Below, piece by piece: positions 8,300 through 16,862 of a DNA stretch of 47,852 bases. Position 1 is the stretch's first letter. Each line of letters opens with the position of its first letter. This stretch comes from Nocardiopsis prasina DSM 43845 (GTDB taxonomy: Bacteria; Actinomycetota; Actinomycetes; Streptosporangiales; Streptosporangiaceae), in the NCBI RefSeq assembly GCF_000341265.1, contig NZ_ANAE01000123.1:1-47852 (forward strand), given 5' to 3'. The translations under genes and the position numbers were made by a program. Below the pieces are notes generated by a model. That model saw only the letters and a program-made list of their open reading frames with translations, had not been told where the DNA came from and made no database searches.

Positions 8300-9007
8300 A
8301 TGACCGACTGGCCGACGGGCAGCTTCGTGTCCAGGCTCGGTCCCCGGACCGTGGACCGCCTCCTCGCGCTCGCGCCGCCGAGGCACATCCCCACCAACCG
8401 GGTCCTGATCTCCCAGGGAGACGCGGAGGAACAGGTCATGCTCCTGTGTCCGCCGGAGAACGGCACCACGGCAGACCCGGCGTGCGTCAAGATCACGTCG
8501 GTGCTGCGCAACGGCACCGAGGCGATGTTCGGCATCCGCAGGTGGGGCGACCTGGTCGGTGAGTTGGGCATGTTCCGGGACACCCGGCCCAGCGCCACGG
8601 TCACCTCGTGCGCCCCGCACACGATCCGGATCTACCCGCACCAGGTCTTCGAGGGCTTCCTGGAACAGCACCCCGAGGCCTGGCGCGCGATGCTCGCCGT
8701 GATGGGGGAGCGGCAGGAGTGCGCGGACCGCCAGCGGGCGGAGTTCGCGGGCTACGAGGTGGAGGCGCGGGTGGCCCGCATCCTCGTCGACATGGCGCAG
8801 CGACACGGTGTGCCCACGGAGGAGGGCGTCCATCTCGGGGTGCGACTCTCCCACACGGACCTGGGGAAACTCGTCGGCGCACGCACGGACGCGGTCGGCA
8901 ACGCGATCCGACGCTTCCGGTCCGAGGGCATCCTGATCACCAGCTACCGGCGTGTGGTGATCGTGGACATGGAGCGCCTGAACGGTGTCTTCGAAGCCGC
9001 TTTGTAA
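8300..9007 (+). CDS. Crp/Fnr family transcriptional regulator
   Basis: 235 residues. The ATG at 8300 is chosen over the upstream GTG at 8279 because GGAGG (8291-8295) sits 4-5 nt before it. Residues about 15-120 form a cyclic-nucleotide-binding-like beta barrel, but the usual RSA phosphate-binding signature is replaced by 'RPSATVTS', so cAMP binding is doubtful. A dimerisation helix follows, then a winged helix: 'LSHTDLGKLVGARTDAVGNAIRRF' matches the Crp recognition helix-turn-helix. No cysteine cluster for an Fe-S centre is present. It is monocistronic. A 12-bp sequence shared upstream and downstream of the gene could be its own binding site. Confidence 0.88.
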   Translation: MTDWPTGSFVSRLGPRTVDRLLALAPPRHIPTNRVLISQGDAEEQVMLLCPPENGTTADPACVKITSVLRNGTEAMFGIRRWGDLVGELGMFRDTRPSATVTSCAPHTIRIYPHQVFEGFLEQHPEAWRAMLAVMGERQECADRQRAEFAGYEVEARVARILVDMAQRHGVPTEEGVHLGVRLSHTDLGKLVGARTDAVGNAIRRFRSEGILITSYRRVVIVDMERLNGVFEAAL

Positions 9008-9406
9008 TCCATTTTGTCCTGAATTGCCGATTGATCGGTGGTCCGACGGTCACCGTAGGCGACAGACTTCACCTGGGCATCACGCCCAACCTCTCGCTCC
9101 GCACTGTTCGTGCCCTCTCCTCCGGGCCCCTCCCCCTGTGCGGAGAGGAGTGGTCGGGCTGCCGGAGTGGTGAGGACGGCACCATTCCGGCAGCTACCCC
9201 CCGTCTCCACACCGCCCCGGTGGCCGTCCCCCTGCCACCGGGGATCTTCGTGTCCTCCTCGACGACCGACCACGCCGCGCCGAGCCTTCCGACCCTCGAT
9301 GCGCCACGTCGCAGTGCCGGGCAATTCGTTGGGAAACGGACCCATAACCGGGGTTCAACGGGGAACGACGGCTACGGTGTGTGGTCACGAAGGAACGGGG
9401 GCGAGG
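9008..9406. other. Intergenic region with strong hairpin
   Basis: No credible ORF is seen; long frames here have no start signals and poor codon bias. It holds the 15-bp stem at 9158-9194, a copy of CACCTGGGCATC at 9070-9081 (also at 8264-8275), and a TACGGT -10-like box at 9373-9378 in front of the FUSC gene. Confidence 0.5.
9158..9194 (+). terminator. 15-bp stem-loop downstream of the Crp/Fnr gene
   Basis: GCTGCCGGAGTGGTG pairs with CACCATTCCGGCAGC over 15 bp with one G-T pair and a 7-nt loop. There is no U-tract. It is either the terminator of the regulator gene or a structured element of the FUSC 5' region. Confidence 0.45.
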
Positions 9407-10546
9407 ATGTTCGAAGGACTGCGCAACGGGATCAGGCGCGCCCGCCAACGACGCGGGTTCGAGCGCGAGACCGCCGTCATCATCGTCAAGTGCACGATCG
9501 CGGCCACCGTCGCCTGGGTCGTGGGCACCTTGCTGGGAGCCTCCAGCCAGGTCGGATTCGCCCCCTTCACCGCCCTGCTCGTGGTCCGGCCGAGTGTGTA
9601 CGGCTCAGTGCTCCAGTCCGGTCGCTACGTGGCGGCGGTCTTCGCCGGAGCCCTGCTCGCCGGATTGACGGGCCTCACGGTCGGAGCCCAGGTGTGGTCC
9701 TTCACCGTGCTGCTCCTGATCGCGCTGATCGTCGGACAGGCCAGGTTCTTCGGTGGCCAGGGCACGCAGCTGCCGGTGGTGGCCGCCTTCGCCCTCGCGG
9801 GCGGTACCGCGGAGAGCGCCTCCGACCTCGGATACCTCCTGCTGATGGTCTGCGTCGGCGCAGCCTCGGCCCTGGTCACCAACACGGTCCTGGCCCCGGT
9901 CATCCGGTTCCGGGACGCGGAGAACGCGGTCCGGGACCTCGCCGACGGACTCCGCTCCCTGACGGGGGAGATCGGCGAGGGTCTGCGCCAGGGGTGTGGG
10001 GGACTCGACCTGGACCACTGGGTCCGGGCCAGCGACGGGCTCGACGGTTCCGTCCGCAACGCCCAGGAAGCAGTGCGGCGTCAGGAGGACCGGGCCCGGC
10101 TCAACCCCCGGAAGCTGGTTTCCGGCGGCCGTGTCGACCCCCGCGCGCTGGAGACCTACGGGGAGTGGATCTCCGCGCTGAGCCGGGCTTCCCGGCACGT
10201 GCAGTCCATCGTCCGGACCCTGCGTACCACCACCCGACGCGGGACGCGGTTCCCCGAACCCGAGGACGCCTTCCTGCGGGAGTTCGCGCCGCTGGTCGAA
10301 CGCGTCTCGGACGTCTTCCGTACCGTGCACGACACCGAGGAGCCCGGGCACTCGACCGCCTCCGACGATCTCCGCGCGAAGGTCGACGAGGCGCTGCGCC
10401 TGGTGGACGAGGAGCGCGACGCGCTGCGCGAGCGCTGGGACGACCGGAACTGGCCGGTCTACAGCGCCCTGATCACCGACGTCGAGCGGATCTTCGAGGA
10501 GATCCATCAGGGGCAGGAGAACACCGAACGCCACGATGGCGGGTGA
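9407..10546 (+). CDS. FUSC family membrane protein
   Basis: 379 residues from the ATG at 9407, which has a purine-rich GGGGGCGAGG just upstream; the longer frame from 9110 adds low-complexity Pro/Arg sequence and is not believed. About six hydrophobic helices fill residues 25-175 (e.g. TIAATVAWVVGTLLG and LLVVRPSVYGSV), the FUSC/aromatic-acid exporter-like membrane unit that begins with a short charged N-terminus. The rest (180-379) is soluble and helical, probably cytoplasmic. The family exports small acidic or aromatic compounds; the substrate here is unknown. The stop lies 46 bp upstream of the chosen start of the sugar dehydrogenase, so the two may be co-transcribed. Confidence 0.82.
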   Translation: MFEGLRNGIRRARQRRGFERETAVIIVKCTIAATVAWVVGTLLGASSQVGFAPFTALLVVRPSVYGSVLQSGRYVAAVFAGALLAGLTGLTVGAQVWSFTVLLLIALIVGQARFFGGQGTQLPVVAAFALAGGTAESASDLGYLLLMVCVGAASALVTNTVLAPVIRFRDAENAVRDLADGLRSLTGEIGEGLRQGCGGLDLDHWVRASDGLDGSVRNAQEAVRRQEDRARLNPRKLVSGGRVDPRALETYGEWISALSRASRHVQSIVRTLRTTTRRGTRFPEPEDAFLREFAPLVERVSDVFRTVHDTEEPGHSTASDDLRAKVDEALRLVDEERDALRERWDDRNWPVYSALITDVERIFEEIHQGQENTERHDGG

Positions 10547-10592
10547 GCCCGCCCGGGGGCGTACCCGCGTGCCGAACGGGCAGGGTTCGGAC

Positions 10593-11735
10593 ATGGATCG
10601 GACACCGACACACACGGGGACCACACGGCCCCTCCTGCTCACCCGGACCCTCTCCCTCCTGGGAGTCGCCCTCCTCGTGGGCGCCTGCTCCACGACCGAC
10701 ACCAACGGCTCGGGTTCGGGCGGCCAGCCCGGAGACGGAGCGACCGGGAGCGAAGGCCTCGGACAGCCCGAGACCCTGGCCACCGACCTCGACGTCCCAT
10801 GGGGGATCGACTTCCTTCCCGACGGGTCCGCCCTGGTCGCCCAACGGGACTCCGCCGTCGTCGCGCACGTGACCCCGGAGGGCCAGGTCACCGAGGCGGG
10901 CACCATCGAGGGCGTCCGGCACGGGGGCGAGGGCGGCCTGCTCGGCCTGGCCGTCGACCCCGACTTCCCCGAGCAGCCCCACGTGTACGTCCACCACACC
11001 ACCGACACGGACAACAGGGTGAGCCGGGTGGAGTACGACTCCGGCACGCTCGGCGCATCCGAGGTGATCCTGGACGGCATCCCCGCCGCGAACACCCACA
11101 ACGGCGGCCGGATCGCCTTCGGGCCCGACGGGTACCTGTACGTGGCCACCGGCGACGCCCAGGAGACGGACAGCTCACAGGACCCCGACTCCCTGGCCGG
11201 GAAGATCCTGAGGATCACCGATGACGGCGAACCCGCCCCCGACAACCCCTTCGACAACCACGTGTACAGCTACGGCCACCGCAACGTGCAGGGCCTGGCC
11301 TGGGACGTCGAGGAGAACCTGTACGCGACCGAGTTCGGCCAGGACACCCTGGACGAGGTCAACCTCATCGAACCGGGCAACAACTACGGCTGGCCGGAGG
11401 TGGAGGGGCCCGGCGGCGGTGACGAGTTCACGGACCCACTCGTCACCTGGGAGCCCGCCGAGGCCTCACCGAGCGGCGCCGCGATCGCCGGGGACTCGCT
11501 GTACGTGGCGGCGCTGCGCGGCGCCCGACTCTGGGAGATCCCCCTGAACGGTGACGGCACCGTGGGCGAGCCGGAGCCGCACTTCGTCGACGAGCTCGGC
11601 CGGCTGCGCACGGTGGTCGCCCACCCCGACGGCGACACCCTGTGGTTGAGCACCAGCAACCTCGACTCCTGGGGGTCGCCCGCCGATGACGACGACCGGA
11701 TCATGACCGTGCCGCTGGAGCGAACCGGGAACTAG
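10593..11735 (+). CDS. PQQ-dependent sugar dehydrogenase-like lipoprotein
   Basis: 380 residues from the ATG at 10593; an in-frame ATG at 10536 overlaps the FUSC gene and would place 19 polar residues before the signal peptide. The signal peptide ends in the lipobox LLVGAC, so the protein is anchored to the outer face of the membrane. The mature part matches the glucose/sorbosone dehydrogenase six-bladed beta-propeller: 'LDVPWGIDFLPDG', 'GGEGGLLGLAVDPDF', 'HNGGRIAFGPDGYLYVATGDA', 'YSYGHRNVQGLAWD' and 'EFGQDTLDEVNLI'. The HNG...GD and GHRN motifs include the catalytic His and PQQ/Ca2+ ligands. No PQQ biosynthesis genes are visible here. Its stop shares CTAG with the convergent gene. Confidence 0.88.
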   Translation: MDRTPTHTGTTRPLLLTRTLSLLGVALLVGACSTTDTNGSGSGGQPGDGATGSEGLGQPETLATDLDVPWGIDFLPDGSALVAQRDSAVVAHVTPEGQVTEAGTIEGVRHGGEGGLLGLAVDPDFPEQPHVYVHHTTDTDNRVSRVEYDSGTLGASEVILDGIPAANTHNGGRIAFGPDGYLYVATGDAQETDSSQDPDSLAGKILRITDDGEPAPDNPFDNHVYSYGHRNVQGLAWDVEENLYATEFGQDTLDEVNLIEPGNNYGWPEVEGPGGGDEFTDPLVTWEPAEASPSGAAIAGDSLYVAALRGARLWEIPLNGDGTVGEPEPHFVDELGRLRTVVAHPDGDTLWLSTSNLDSWGSPADDDDRIMTVPLERTGN

Positions 11736-12478
11736 TCGAGCAGGCCCCGGGCGACGACCTCCTCGGCCAGGACACGCCGGATCTCGTCGTCCTCGCCGAC
11801 GTGGCCGGGGTGCTCGGCGCCCTCCCTCAGGCGATCGCGCACCGCGGCCACCACCTCGTCGCTGACCAGGACACCGGACAGCGGTGCGGCCTCGGCCGCC
11901 TCGCGCCAGCGGCGCATCGCGTCCAACCGGCCGTGCTCGACGGATTCGCGGGTGAGGAGGAACAGGCCGTCGACGTTGCGGTCGTGGGAGTCCTCGTCCA
12001 GCAGGTCCACGTCGACCACGACGACCGGCTGCGGGGCACCGCCGTCGGGGGCGGGCCGCAGGTGGTAGACCCGCCAGACGCGGCCGTTGGTGAGGAACAC
12101 CCAGTCCACGCCCTGCTCGACGGCCAGGCGCCGGGCCATCTGGATGTTGCGCAGGTCCAGGTCCTGGCCGATCCGGCGTACCTCCACCGGGGCGAACAGC
12201 TCACCGTCGAGGACGATCGCGTAGTCGATCGAGTCCCCGCTGGTGCGGTACTCCGTGGTCAGGTCCTGGTACTTGCTGAAGTTCAGGCCGACACTGAAGA
12301 AGTCGGCGACCAACAGGCGGGTGTCGCCGTCGTTGGCGTCGCGCTCCGCGAGGTCGGCGAGAGGACCGGCGAACCGGTCGACCGCGGCGGCCACCCGACC
12401 CCTGACGGCGGTCTCCCAGCCCAGAGTGGTGGTGAACTGGCCAGTCCTGGCCATGACCTGGGTCTCTTCCGTGTCCAT
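11732..12478 (-). CDS. Stand-alone HsdR N-terminal-like (PD-(D/E)xK fold) protein
   Basis: 248 residues from the ATG at 12478; the frame extends to 12541 but those codons look non-coding. The core 'DSIDYAIVLDGELFAPVEVRRIGQDLD' followed by 'QMARRLAVEQGVDWVFLTNGRVWRVYHL' has the order of type I restriction HsdR N-terminal domains: an Asp (D85), an ExK-position strand (E99-V-R101) and the 'TNG..W..Y' strand. The catalytic Lys is replaced by Arg, so nuclease activity is doubtful. There is no helicase or methyltransferase partner nearby, so this is not a restriction system. It may be a nucleic-acid-binding or regulatory protein. It overlaps the upstream convergent stop by 3 bp. Confidence 0.65.
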   Translation of the reverse strand: MDTEETQVMARTGQFTTTLGWETAVRGRVAAAVDRFAGPLADLAERDANDGDTRLLVADFFSVGLNFSKYQDLTTEYRTSGDSIDYAIVLDGELFAPVEVRRIGQDLDLRNIQMARRLAVEQGVDWVFLTNGRVWRVYHLRPAPDGGAPQPVVVVDVDLLDEDSHDRNVDGLFLLTRESVEHGRLDAMRRWREAAEAAPLSGVLVSDEVVAAVRDRLREGAEHPGHVGEDDEIRRVLAEEVVARGLLD

Positions 12479-12571
12479 GCCGTCCGTTTCCGTGTCTGGG
12501 GCAGCCCCGCCACACGGTCTTCTCCGGTGGCCGGGGAACACGCGGGCGAGGGGGAGAATCCGCCTCAGATG

Positions 12572-13738
12572 CTACATCTCCGGTGCGTGAACGCCGTCCC
12601 CGAGGGCCCGCGCCAGCGCCTGTTCGGCGTCCCGGGCGGAGGCCAACAGGAGTGCGTCCTCGTGGTGCCGCGCCACGAGGTGCAGGCCAACGGGGAGGCC
12701 GTCCTCGGTGATGCCCGCGGGCAGGCTCAGAGCCGGGTGCCCAGTGAGGTTGAACAGCCAGGTGAACCCGACGCTCATCACCTCGCCCGGTCCCGAGTGC
12801 GGGTGGGCCCGGTTCGGAGTCGTGGGAGTGGCGAGCAGGTCCACGGAGCGGAGGAGGCCGTCCAGTGCCGACAGGTCCCGCCGCCCGACGGCGGCGAGAC
12901 CGGCGCGGGTACCTCGTTCCCTGCGTGTGTGCCAGGTCCTCGTGGGATCGGTGAGCGCGATCTCGGACCGCGTCACCGTCACCCCGCCCGACCGGGCCCA
13001 GCGCCGCAGTGCCCGTTCCGCGAGCTCCACGACCTCCGGTTCCGGCTCGTTGAACCCCAGCGTCGGCGACCACGCGACTCGGATGTGTGGACGCACCGCG
13101 ACGGGACTGCCGCCGAGTACGGCGCTTCGGTACAGCTCAGCGTCCGCGACCGTGCGGGTGATCGGCCCGCCGACCGTCAGCCCGGCCCGGTCCCGCGCGG
13201 GAAGCAGCCCCGTGGTCGGTTTGTAGCCGATCACCCCGCACCAGGCCGCGGGGATGCGGGTGGACCCGGCACCGTCGCTCGCGGTCGCCAACGGCACGGC
13301 GCCGGTGGCCACCGCGACGGCCGAGCCCGCGGAGGAACCGCCTGGGACGCGCTCGGTGTTCCAGGGGTTGAGTGTGGGGCCCTGGTCCGTGCTTCCCCAG
13401 GTCTTCCACGGGGTCCCGGGGCCGGGCACCGAGGTGGCCCCGATCGGCACCGCCCCGGCGGCGACCAGTCGTCGGGCCTGGTGGGATCCGGTCCCCTCCG
13501 TGGCCTTGACCGCCAGGGGTACCCCCGCCAGAGGAAGGGGGACGCCTGCGGCCAGAGTCGCGTCCACCCGGGCCGCGCACTCCAGCGCCGCCTCCGGCCA
13601 GACCTCGACGAAGGCGCGCAAGTGTCCGGTCCGGTCGACGGCCTCCAGTGCCTCCCGGACGGTCTCGACCGCGCTTGCGGCACCCCGCATCACCCTGTCG
13701 GCGATCGCGTCCGCCGTGGACGGTGGCTGCTTCTCCAT
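12572..13738 (-). CDS. Amidase signature family protein (short form)
   Basis: 388 residues, cytosolic. The amidase signature is clear: catalytic Lys in LAVKA (K79), the GGSSAGSA motif with the cis-Ser S135, and the nucleophile S159 in GAGSTRIPA, exactly 24 residues after the cis-Ser as in characterised amidases. The Lys to cis-Ser distance (56) and total length are shorter than usual (430-500 residues), so parts of the substrate-binding region are missing. The fold hydrolyses amides such as Gln-tRNA, acylamides or carbamoyl compounds; the substrate is unknown. It starts 7 nt after a TACCCT -10 box, hence probably leaderless. It is a single gene. Confidence 0.87.
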   Translation of the reverse strand: MEKQPPSTADAIADRVMRGAASAVETVREALEAVDRTGHLRAFVEVWPEAALECAARVDATLAAGVPLPLAGVPLAVKATEGTGSHQARRLVAAGAVPIGATSVPGPGTPWKTWGSTDQGPTLNPWNTERVPGGSSAGSAVAVATGAVPLATASDGAGSTRIPAAWCGVIGYKPTTGLLPARDRAGLTVGGPITRTVADAELYRSAVLGGSPVAVRPHIRVAWSPTLGFNEPEPEVVELAERALRRWARSGGVTVTRSEIALTDPTRTWHTRRERGTRAGLAAVGRRDLSALDGLLRSVDLLATPTTPNRAHPHSGPGEVMSVGFTWLFNLTGHPALSLPAGITEDGLPVGLHLVARHHEDALLLASARDAEQALARALGDGVHAPEM

Positions 13739-13745
13739 GCGCCCG

Positions 13746-13751
13746 AGGGTA
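13746..13751 (-). promoter_or_regulatory. -10 box TACCCT for the amidase (leaderless)
   Basis: On the - strand TACCCT is followed by 7 nt and then the ATG of the amidase. No ribosome-binding site lies between them and no clear -35 was found. Confidence 0.45.
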
Positions 13752-14117
13752 GGGGCGGCAGCCAGCGGGGGCGGTGGTCCGCACCGCTCCCCTCGACCCC
13801 TTCGAGGCCGGGACGGGTATCGAGGACGACCTCGTCACGCGTGGCGGCGAGTGCCGCGCGGGCCTTCCGGGGGTCACGACGCGAGAGCCTCCTGGGTCAT
13901 GCCGTGCGGGGCGTCCACCACCAGGGCGCCGTCCGTTGACGCTGTGCGGGGCCACGTACTCGGACAGGCAGCTGTTGTCTCCGTCCGGTGAGGCTTCAGG
14001 CGTGCGGCATGTCCACCCTCTCAGCGTGTTGGCGGTGTTCAGGGCACGAGCGCCTGTTGCCGGACAGGCACCTGATCCCTCTCCCGACTCTGGGCCCTGC
14101 CAGTCGGTCTGGTCGGC
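13752..14117. other. Intergenic region downstream of the bacteriocin permease
   Basis: No intact gene. On the - strand one frame reads DGDNSCLSEYVAPHSVNG and an adjacent frame ends GALVVDAPHGMTQEALAS then stop (around 13890-13990). This could be a frameshifted gene remnant, but it is too short to identify. The ABC ATPase expected next to the permease is not here. Confidence 0.35.
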
Positions 14118-16172
14118 TCAGGCTCGTGTGGCTCCCTCCCGGACGACGCGTCGGTGGAGGAGGACGAGCACACCCAGGGTGAGGGTGAGCGAGGCCAGGG
14201 TGATCCCCGCCGCGTGGAAGGGCTCGGCCCCGGTGGCGGGGGCGGTCGGCGGTCGGGCGGGGTCGTCCGGAGCGGACAGCCTCGTGGCCGTGAGGCCCAC
14301 GGCCCAACCCACGAAGACCACCGCGAGGGCGGCCTCCACGCACAGCAGACGCCGGTGGGTGGCCAGGAAGCCCCACCCGCTGATGTGCCGGGCGAAGATC
14401 TCCTGGGCCCGGCTGCGCACGTGGACCACGCACGCGGCCATGGCGGTCAACAGGAGTACGGCGCCCGCGCCGACCAGGTTGAAGGTCTCCGTGCGCAGCG
14501 CGTTCACTGTGAGCGCGTGGGCTCTGCGCGCACTGGTGCCGAGAGTCTCGACCATGGAGATGTAGCGGGAGGCCTCCGGGCTCCGCGCACGGAAAGCCTC
14601 CACCACCCCGGGATCGGGGAAGACCGTCTGTCTCGCGGACAGGTGATTGACGTAGGAGTTGTCGGACAGGACCTCCCCGTTGGGCAGGACGATGACCACG
14701 GGTTCGTACAGCAGGGGCAGGGTGCCGCCCAGGCGTTCCTCCGCGCCGTAGGTGAACAGGGACTGGCCGTCGGCGGCGGGCTGGACCCGCACGTCGAACA
14801 CTCCGCCCGGGGACCCGTTGACGCCGAGCCAGCCGGTCACTCCCTCGGCCAGGGCTCCGGAGTGGCCGGAGGCGGAGGCAGGGAGGAGGACCCGTACGGT
14901 TTCTGCGGGGGCGTACGGTCTTCCACCGGGAGAGAGGACCTCCTCCTCGTCCAGGTAGGTGTCGTTGACCAGCAGCACCGGGTTCTCCAGGGGCGCGGGG
15001 CACTCGGGGGTGGACGCGACGATCTCGGAGGGGTGCATCTGGGCCGCCAACACCAGGTCTCCGTCCGTGTCGGTTCGCCGCAGCCACGGGCCGAGGGTGT
15101 CGTCCACCGCCTGATCGTCCGCCCAGCCGTAGTTGGCGCTCAGCGCGGGCCGGGAAGTCTGTCCGTACGTGTCATGCACCTCCACGCCGAGCCCCTGCTC
15201 CCGGGCCTCCCGGGCGGTGGTCACCACCGAGCCCAACAGCACCAGAGTCAGTGCCAGGGCAGGGACACGCACCAGGTAGACGGCGGCCACGGTGCCGCGA
15301 ACGGGCAGCCGCCCCCGGAGCGCGGGCAGGATGCCCGTCGCACCCACCAGGGCCAGGAACACCGTGTGGGTGAGCAGGCAGGCCAGGGTCAGCGCGGCCA
15401 GGAACCCCAGCGCCAGCAGCGAGTAGTAGCCGAGCTGGTTCCCGCCGTTGTAGACGCCGAGGAGCGCCAGCACGGCCACGGCCGACACGGGCAGGACGAG
15501 CGCCCACAGCCGCAGGACCCGGCCCAGCTCACCAGCGAGCAGCCGACCGTAGGAGTGCCCCTGGAGGCGCCGGACCGCGTGGTCGCGCGAGTCGAGCAGG
15601 ACCCCGGCGCCCGTGGCGGTGACCGTGGTGAGCACGGCGACGGCCACGAGGTGTGACAGGTGGCCGCCGGTGAGGAAGTGCCACAGCTGGGTTCTCTGGA
15701 TGCCGGGTGCCTCGGACAACCCGTGTTCGGCCAGGGCCTCGCGCAGTGCGGGAGCGGCCTCCGGCGCGCCGAACACCAGGTAGTAACCGTGGGGGCCCAC
15801 GTCGCCGAACTCGGAGATGTGATGGGTCCGGACGGCGAAGGAACGGCTGAAGGACGGATAGCCCTCGTCCAGCCAGCGGCCGTACCGGGAACCGGGGTCG
15901 GAGACCGCCAGGTACAGGTGGGCCAGCGAGGACGGCGTGTGGACGTCCAGGACGCTGTAGCCGATGGCGGCGTCATGGGCGTCGGCGACCTCCTGCACGG
16001 AGCGTGCCACCTCGGCGTTGTCGTGGGTGCCGTCGCTCTCGGTGATCCAGACCAGTCGCGGGTCGTCAAGAACGTGAACGGTCTGCTCGGCGGTGGAGGC
16101 CAGGAGGAAGGCGAGCAGCGCGGCGAAGGCGACGCACGCCGTGTAGGCGAAGGAGAGGGTCCGGTTGGGCAC
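14118..16172 (-). CDS. Bacteriocin-associated integral membrane protein (lactococcin 972 immunity/transport permease)
   Basis: 684 residues from the GTG at 16172. One N-terminal membrane helix (about 7-25) is followed by a ~150-residue extracellular domain, then a block of helices (about 175-345), a second large extracellular domain (about 345-555) and three C-terminal helices. This is a doubled FtsX/MacB-like layout, characteristic of the DUF1430 permease linked to lactococcin-972 peptides. In known systems it works with an ABC ATPase to export the bacteriocin or protect the producer. It is the fourth gene of the operon after three bacteriocin genes, separated by a 65-nt gap with a hairpin. 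No ATPase gene follows in this window, so it may act alone or borrow one. Confidence 0.85.
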   Translation of the reverse strand: MPNRTLSFAYTACVAFAALLAFLLASTAEQTVHVLDDPRLVWITESDGTHDNAEVARSVQEVADAHDAAIGYSVLDVHTPSSLAHLYLAVSDPGSRYGRWLDEGYPSFSRSFAVRTHHISEFGDVGPHGYYLVFGAPEAAPALREALAEHGLSEAPGIQRTQLWHFLTGGHLSHLVAVAVLTTVTATGAGVLLDSRDHAVRRLQGHSYGRLLAGELGRVLRLWALVLPVSAVAVLALLGVYNGGNQLGYYSLLALGFLAALTLACLLTHTVFLALVGATGILPALRGRLPVRGTVAAVYLVRVPALALTLVLLGSVVTTAREAREQGLGVEVHDTYGQTSRPALSANYGWADDQAVDDTLGPWLRRTDTDGDLVLAAQMHPSEIVASTPECPAPLENPVLLVNDTYLDEEEVLSPGGRPYAPAETVRVLLPASASGHSGALAEGVTGWLGVNGSPGGVFDVRVQPAADGQSLFTYGAEERLGGTLPLLYEPVVIVLPNGEVLSDNSYVNHLSARQTVFPDPGVVEAFRARSPEASRYISMVETLGTSARRAHALTVNALRTETFNLVGAGAVLLLTAMAACVVHVRSRAQEIFARHISGWGFLATHRRLLCVEAALAVVFVGWAVGLTATRLSAPDDPARPPTAPATGAEPFHAAGITLASLTLTLGVLVLLHRRVVREGATRA

Positions 16173-16200
16173 CTGGCGGTCCTGTCAGGGCGAGGTGGAC

Positions 16201-16222
16201 CCGTGGGCGGGCGCGCCCACGG
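16201..16222 (-). terminator. Hairpin between bacteriocin genes and permease
   Basis: CCGTGGGCG and CGCCCACGG pair perfectly over 9 bp with a GGCG loop. The hairpin lies just after the last bacteriocin stop and 28 nt before the permease start. It is well placed to act as a partial terminator or mRNA-stabilising element, so that peptide genes are expressed above the permease gene. Confidence 0.55.
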
Positions 16223-16237
16223 GGTCCCGGGACTGGG

Positions 16238-16531
16238 TCAGCAGCCGTTGCGCCAGTACTGCTGGTTGTTGGCCATGGCCCGCGAGGCCTCGGCTCTGGC
16301 CCAGAAACCAGCCGAGGCGTTGACCCGCTCGGTGTGGGTGCCCACGGCGGTGGCTCCGTGGCAGTTCTTCGGGTGGTGGTAGTGGGACCGGACGAATCCC
16401 TGTCCAGGGATTCCGGTGAGGCTGCGTTCCCACACCCCGCCGCCGACGCGGGAGGTCTGGGCGAGGGCGGTGCCGGTGGTGATGACGAGGACGGTGACCA
16501 CGGTGGCGGACAGACGGAGGAGGGCTTTCAT
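16238..16531 (-). CDS. Lactococcin 972-like bacteriocin precursor A
   Basis: 97 residues. The ATG at 16531 has AGGGAGC 6 nt upstream; the longer frame to 16747 is a shadow of the neighbouring peptide. The Sec signal peptide MKALLRLSATVVTVLV... ends in ALA, predicting a 73-residue mature peptide that starts QTSRVGGGVW. Family marks: VGGGxW, the SHYHH motif, CHGATAVG and the tail YWRNGC. It has two Cys in the mature part, one in NCHG and one at the very C-terminus, which could form a disulfide. Lactococcin 972-type peptides bind lipid II and block septum formation (from the family). Last of three tandem paralogues. Confidence 0.9.
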   Translation of the reverse strand: MKALLRLSATVVTVLVITTGTALAQTSRVGGGVWERSLTGIPGQGFVRSHYHHPKNCHGATAVGTHTERVNASAGFWARAEASRAMANNQQYWRNGC

Positions 16532-16551
16532 CGAGGGCTCCCTGCCGGGGT

Positions 16552-16854
16552 CTAGCAGTCGTTGCGCCAGTAGCTCTGGTTGTTGCCGTTGGCACGCGGC
16601 GCGTTGGCCCGGGCCCACTGCCCGGGGTTCCTGTTCACTCGGACGGTGCGCGTTCCCACCGCGGTGGCCCCGTGGCAGGCGGATCCGTGGAGGTAATGGG
16701 AGTAGACCTCGCCCGATCCGGGAACTCCGGTGATGCCCCAGAGCCATTCACCGCCGCCCACATAGGAATGCGTTGCCAGGGCTGCCGTTCCGCCGCCCAG
16801 GGCGATCACGACGGCGGTGAGGAAGGTGGCGAATACACGGGAAATGGACTTCAC
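16552..16854 (-). CDS. Lactococcin 972-like bacteriocin precursor B
   Basis: 100 residues. The signal peptide ends in AALA, giving a mature form starting THSYVGGGEW. It shares VGGGxW, SHYLH, CHGATAVGT, the R at the same site, NNQSYWRN and a C-terminal Cys with its neighbours, and is closest to precursor A. The gene starts 8 nt after precursor C's stop and stops 20 nt before precursor A's ATG, so the three are one transcript. The extra 'GITGVPGSGE' between the W and the SHY motif distinguishes A and B from C. Confidence 0.9.
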   Translation of the reverse strand: MKSISRVFATFLTAVVIALGGGTAALATHSYVGGGEWLWGITGVPGSGEVYSHYLHGSACHGATAVGTRTVRVNRNPGQWARANAPRANGNNQSYWRNDC

Positions 16855-16862
16855 GGTGGCCC

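Noticed and set aside
13890..13990. Fragments DGDNSCLSEYVAPHSVNG and GALVVDAPHGMTQEALAS on the - strand
   Set aside because: Could be the end of a frameshifted gene, perhaps a lost ABC ATPase partner, but they contain no ATPase motif and are too short to call.
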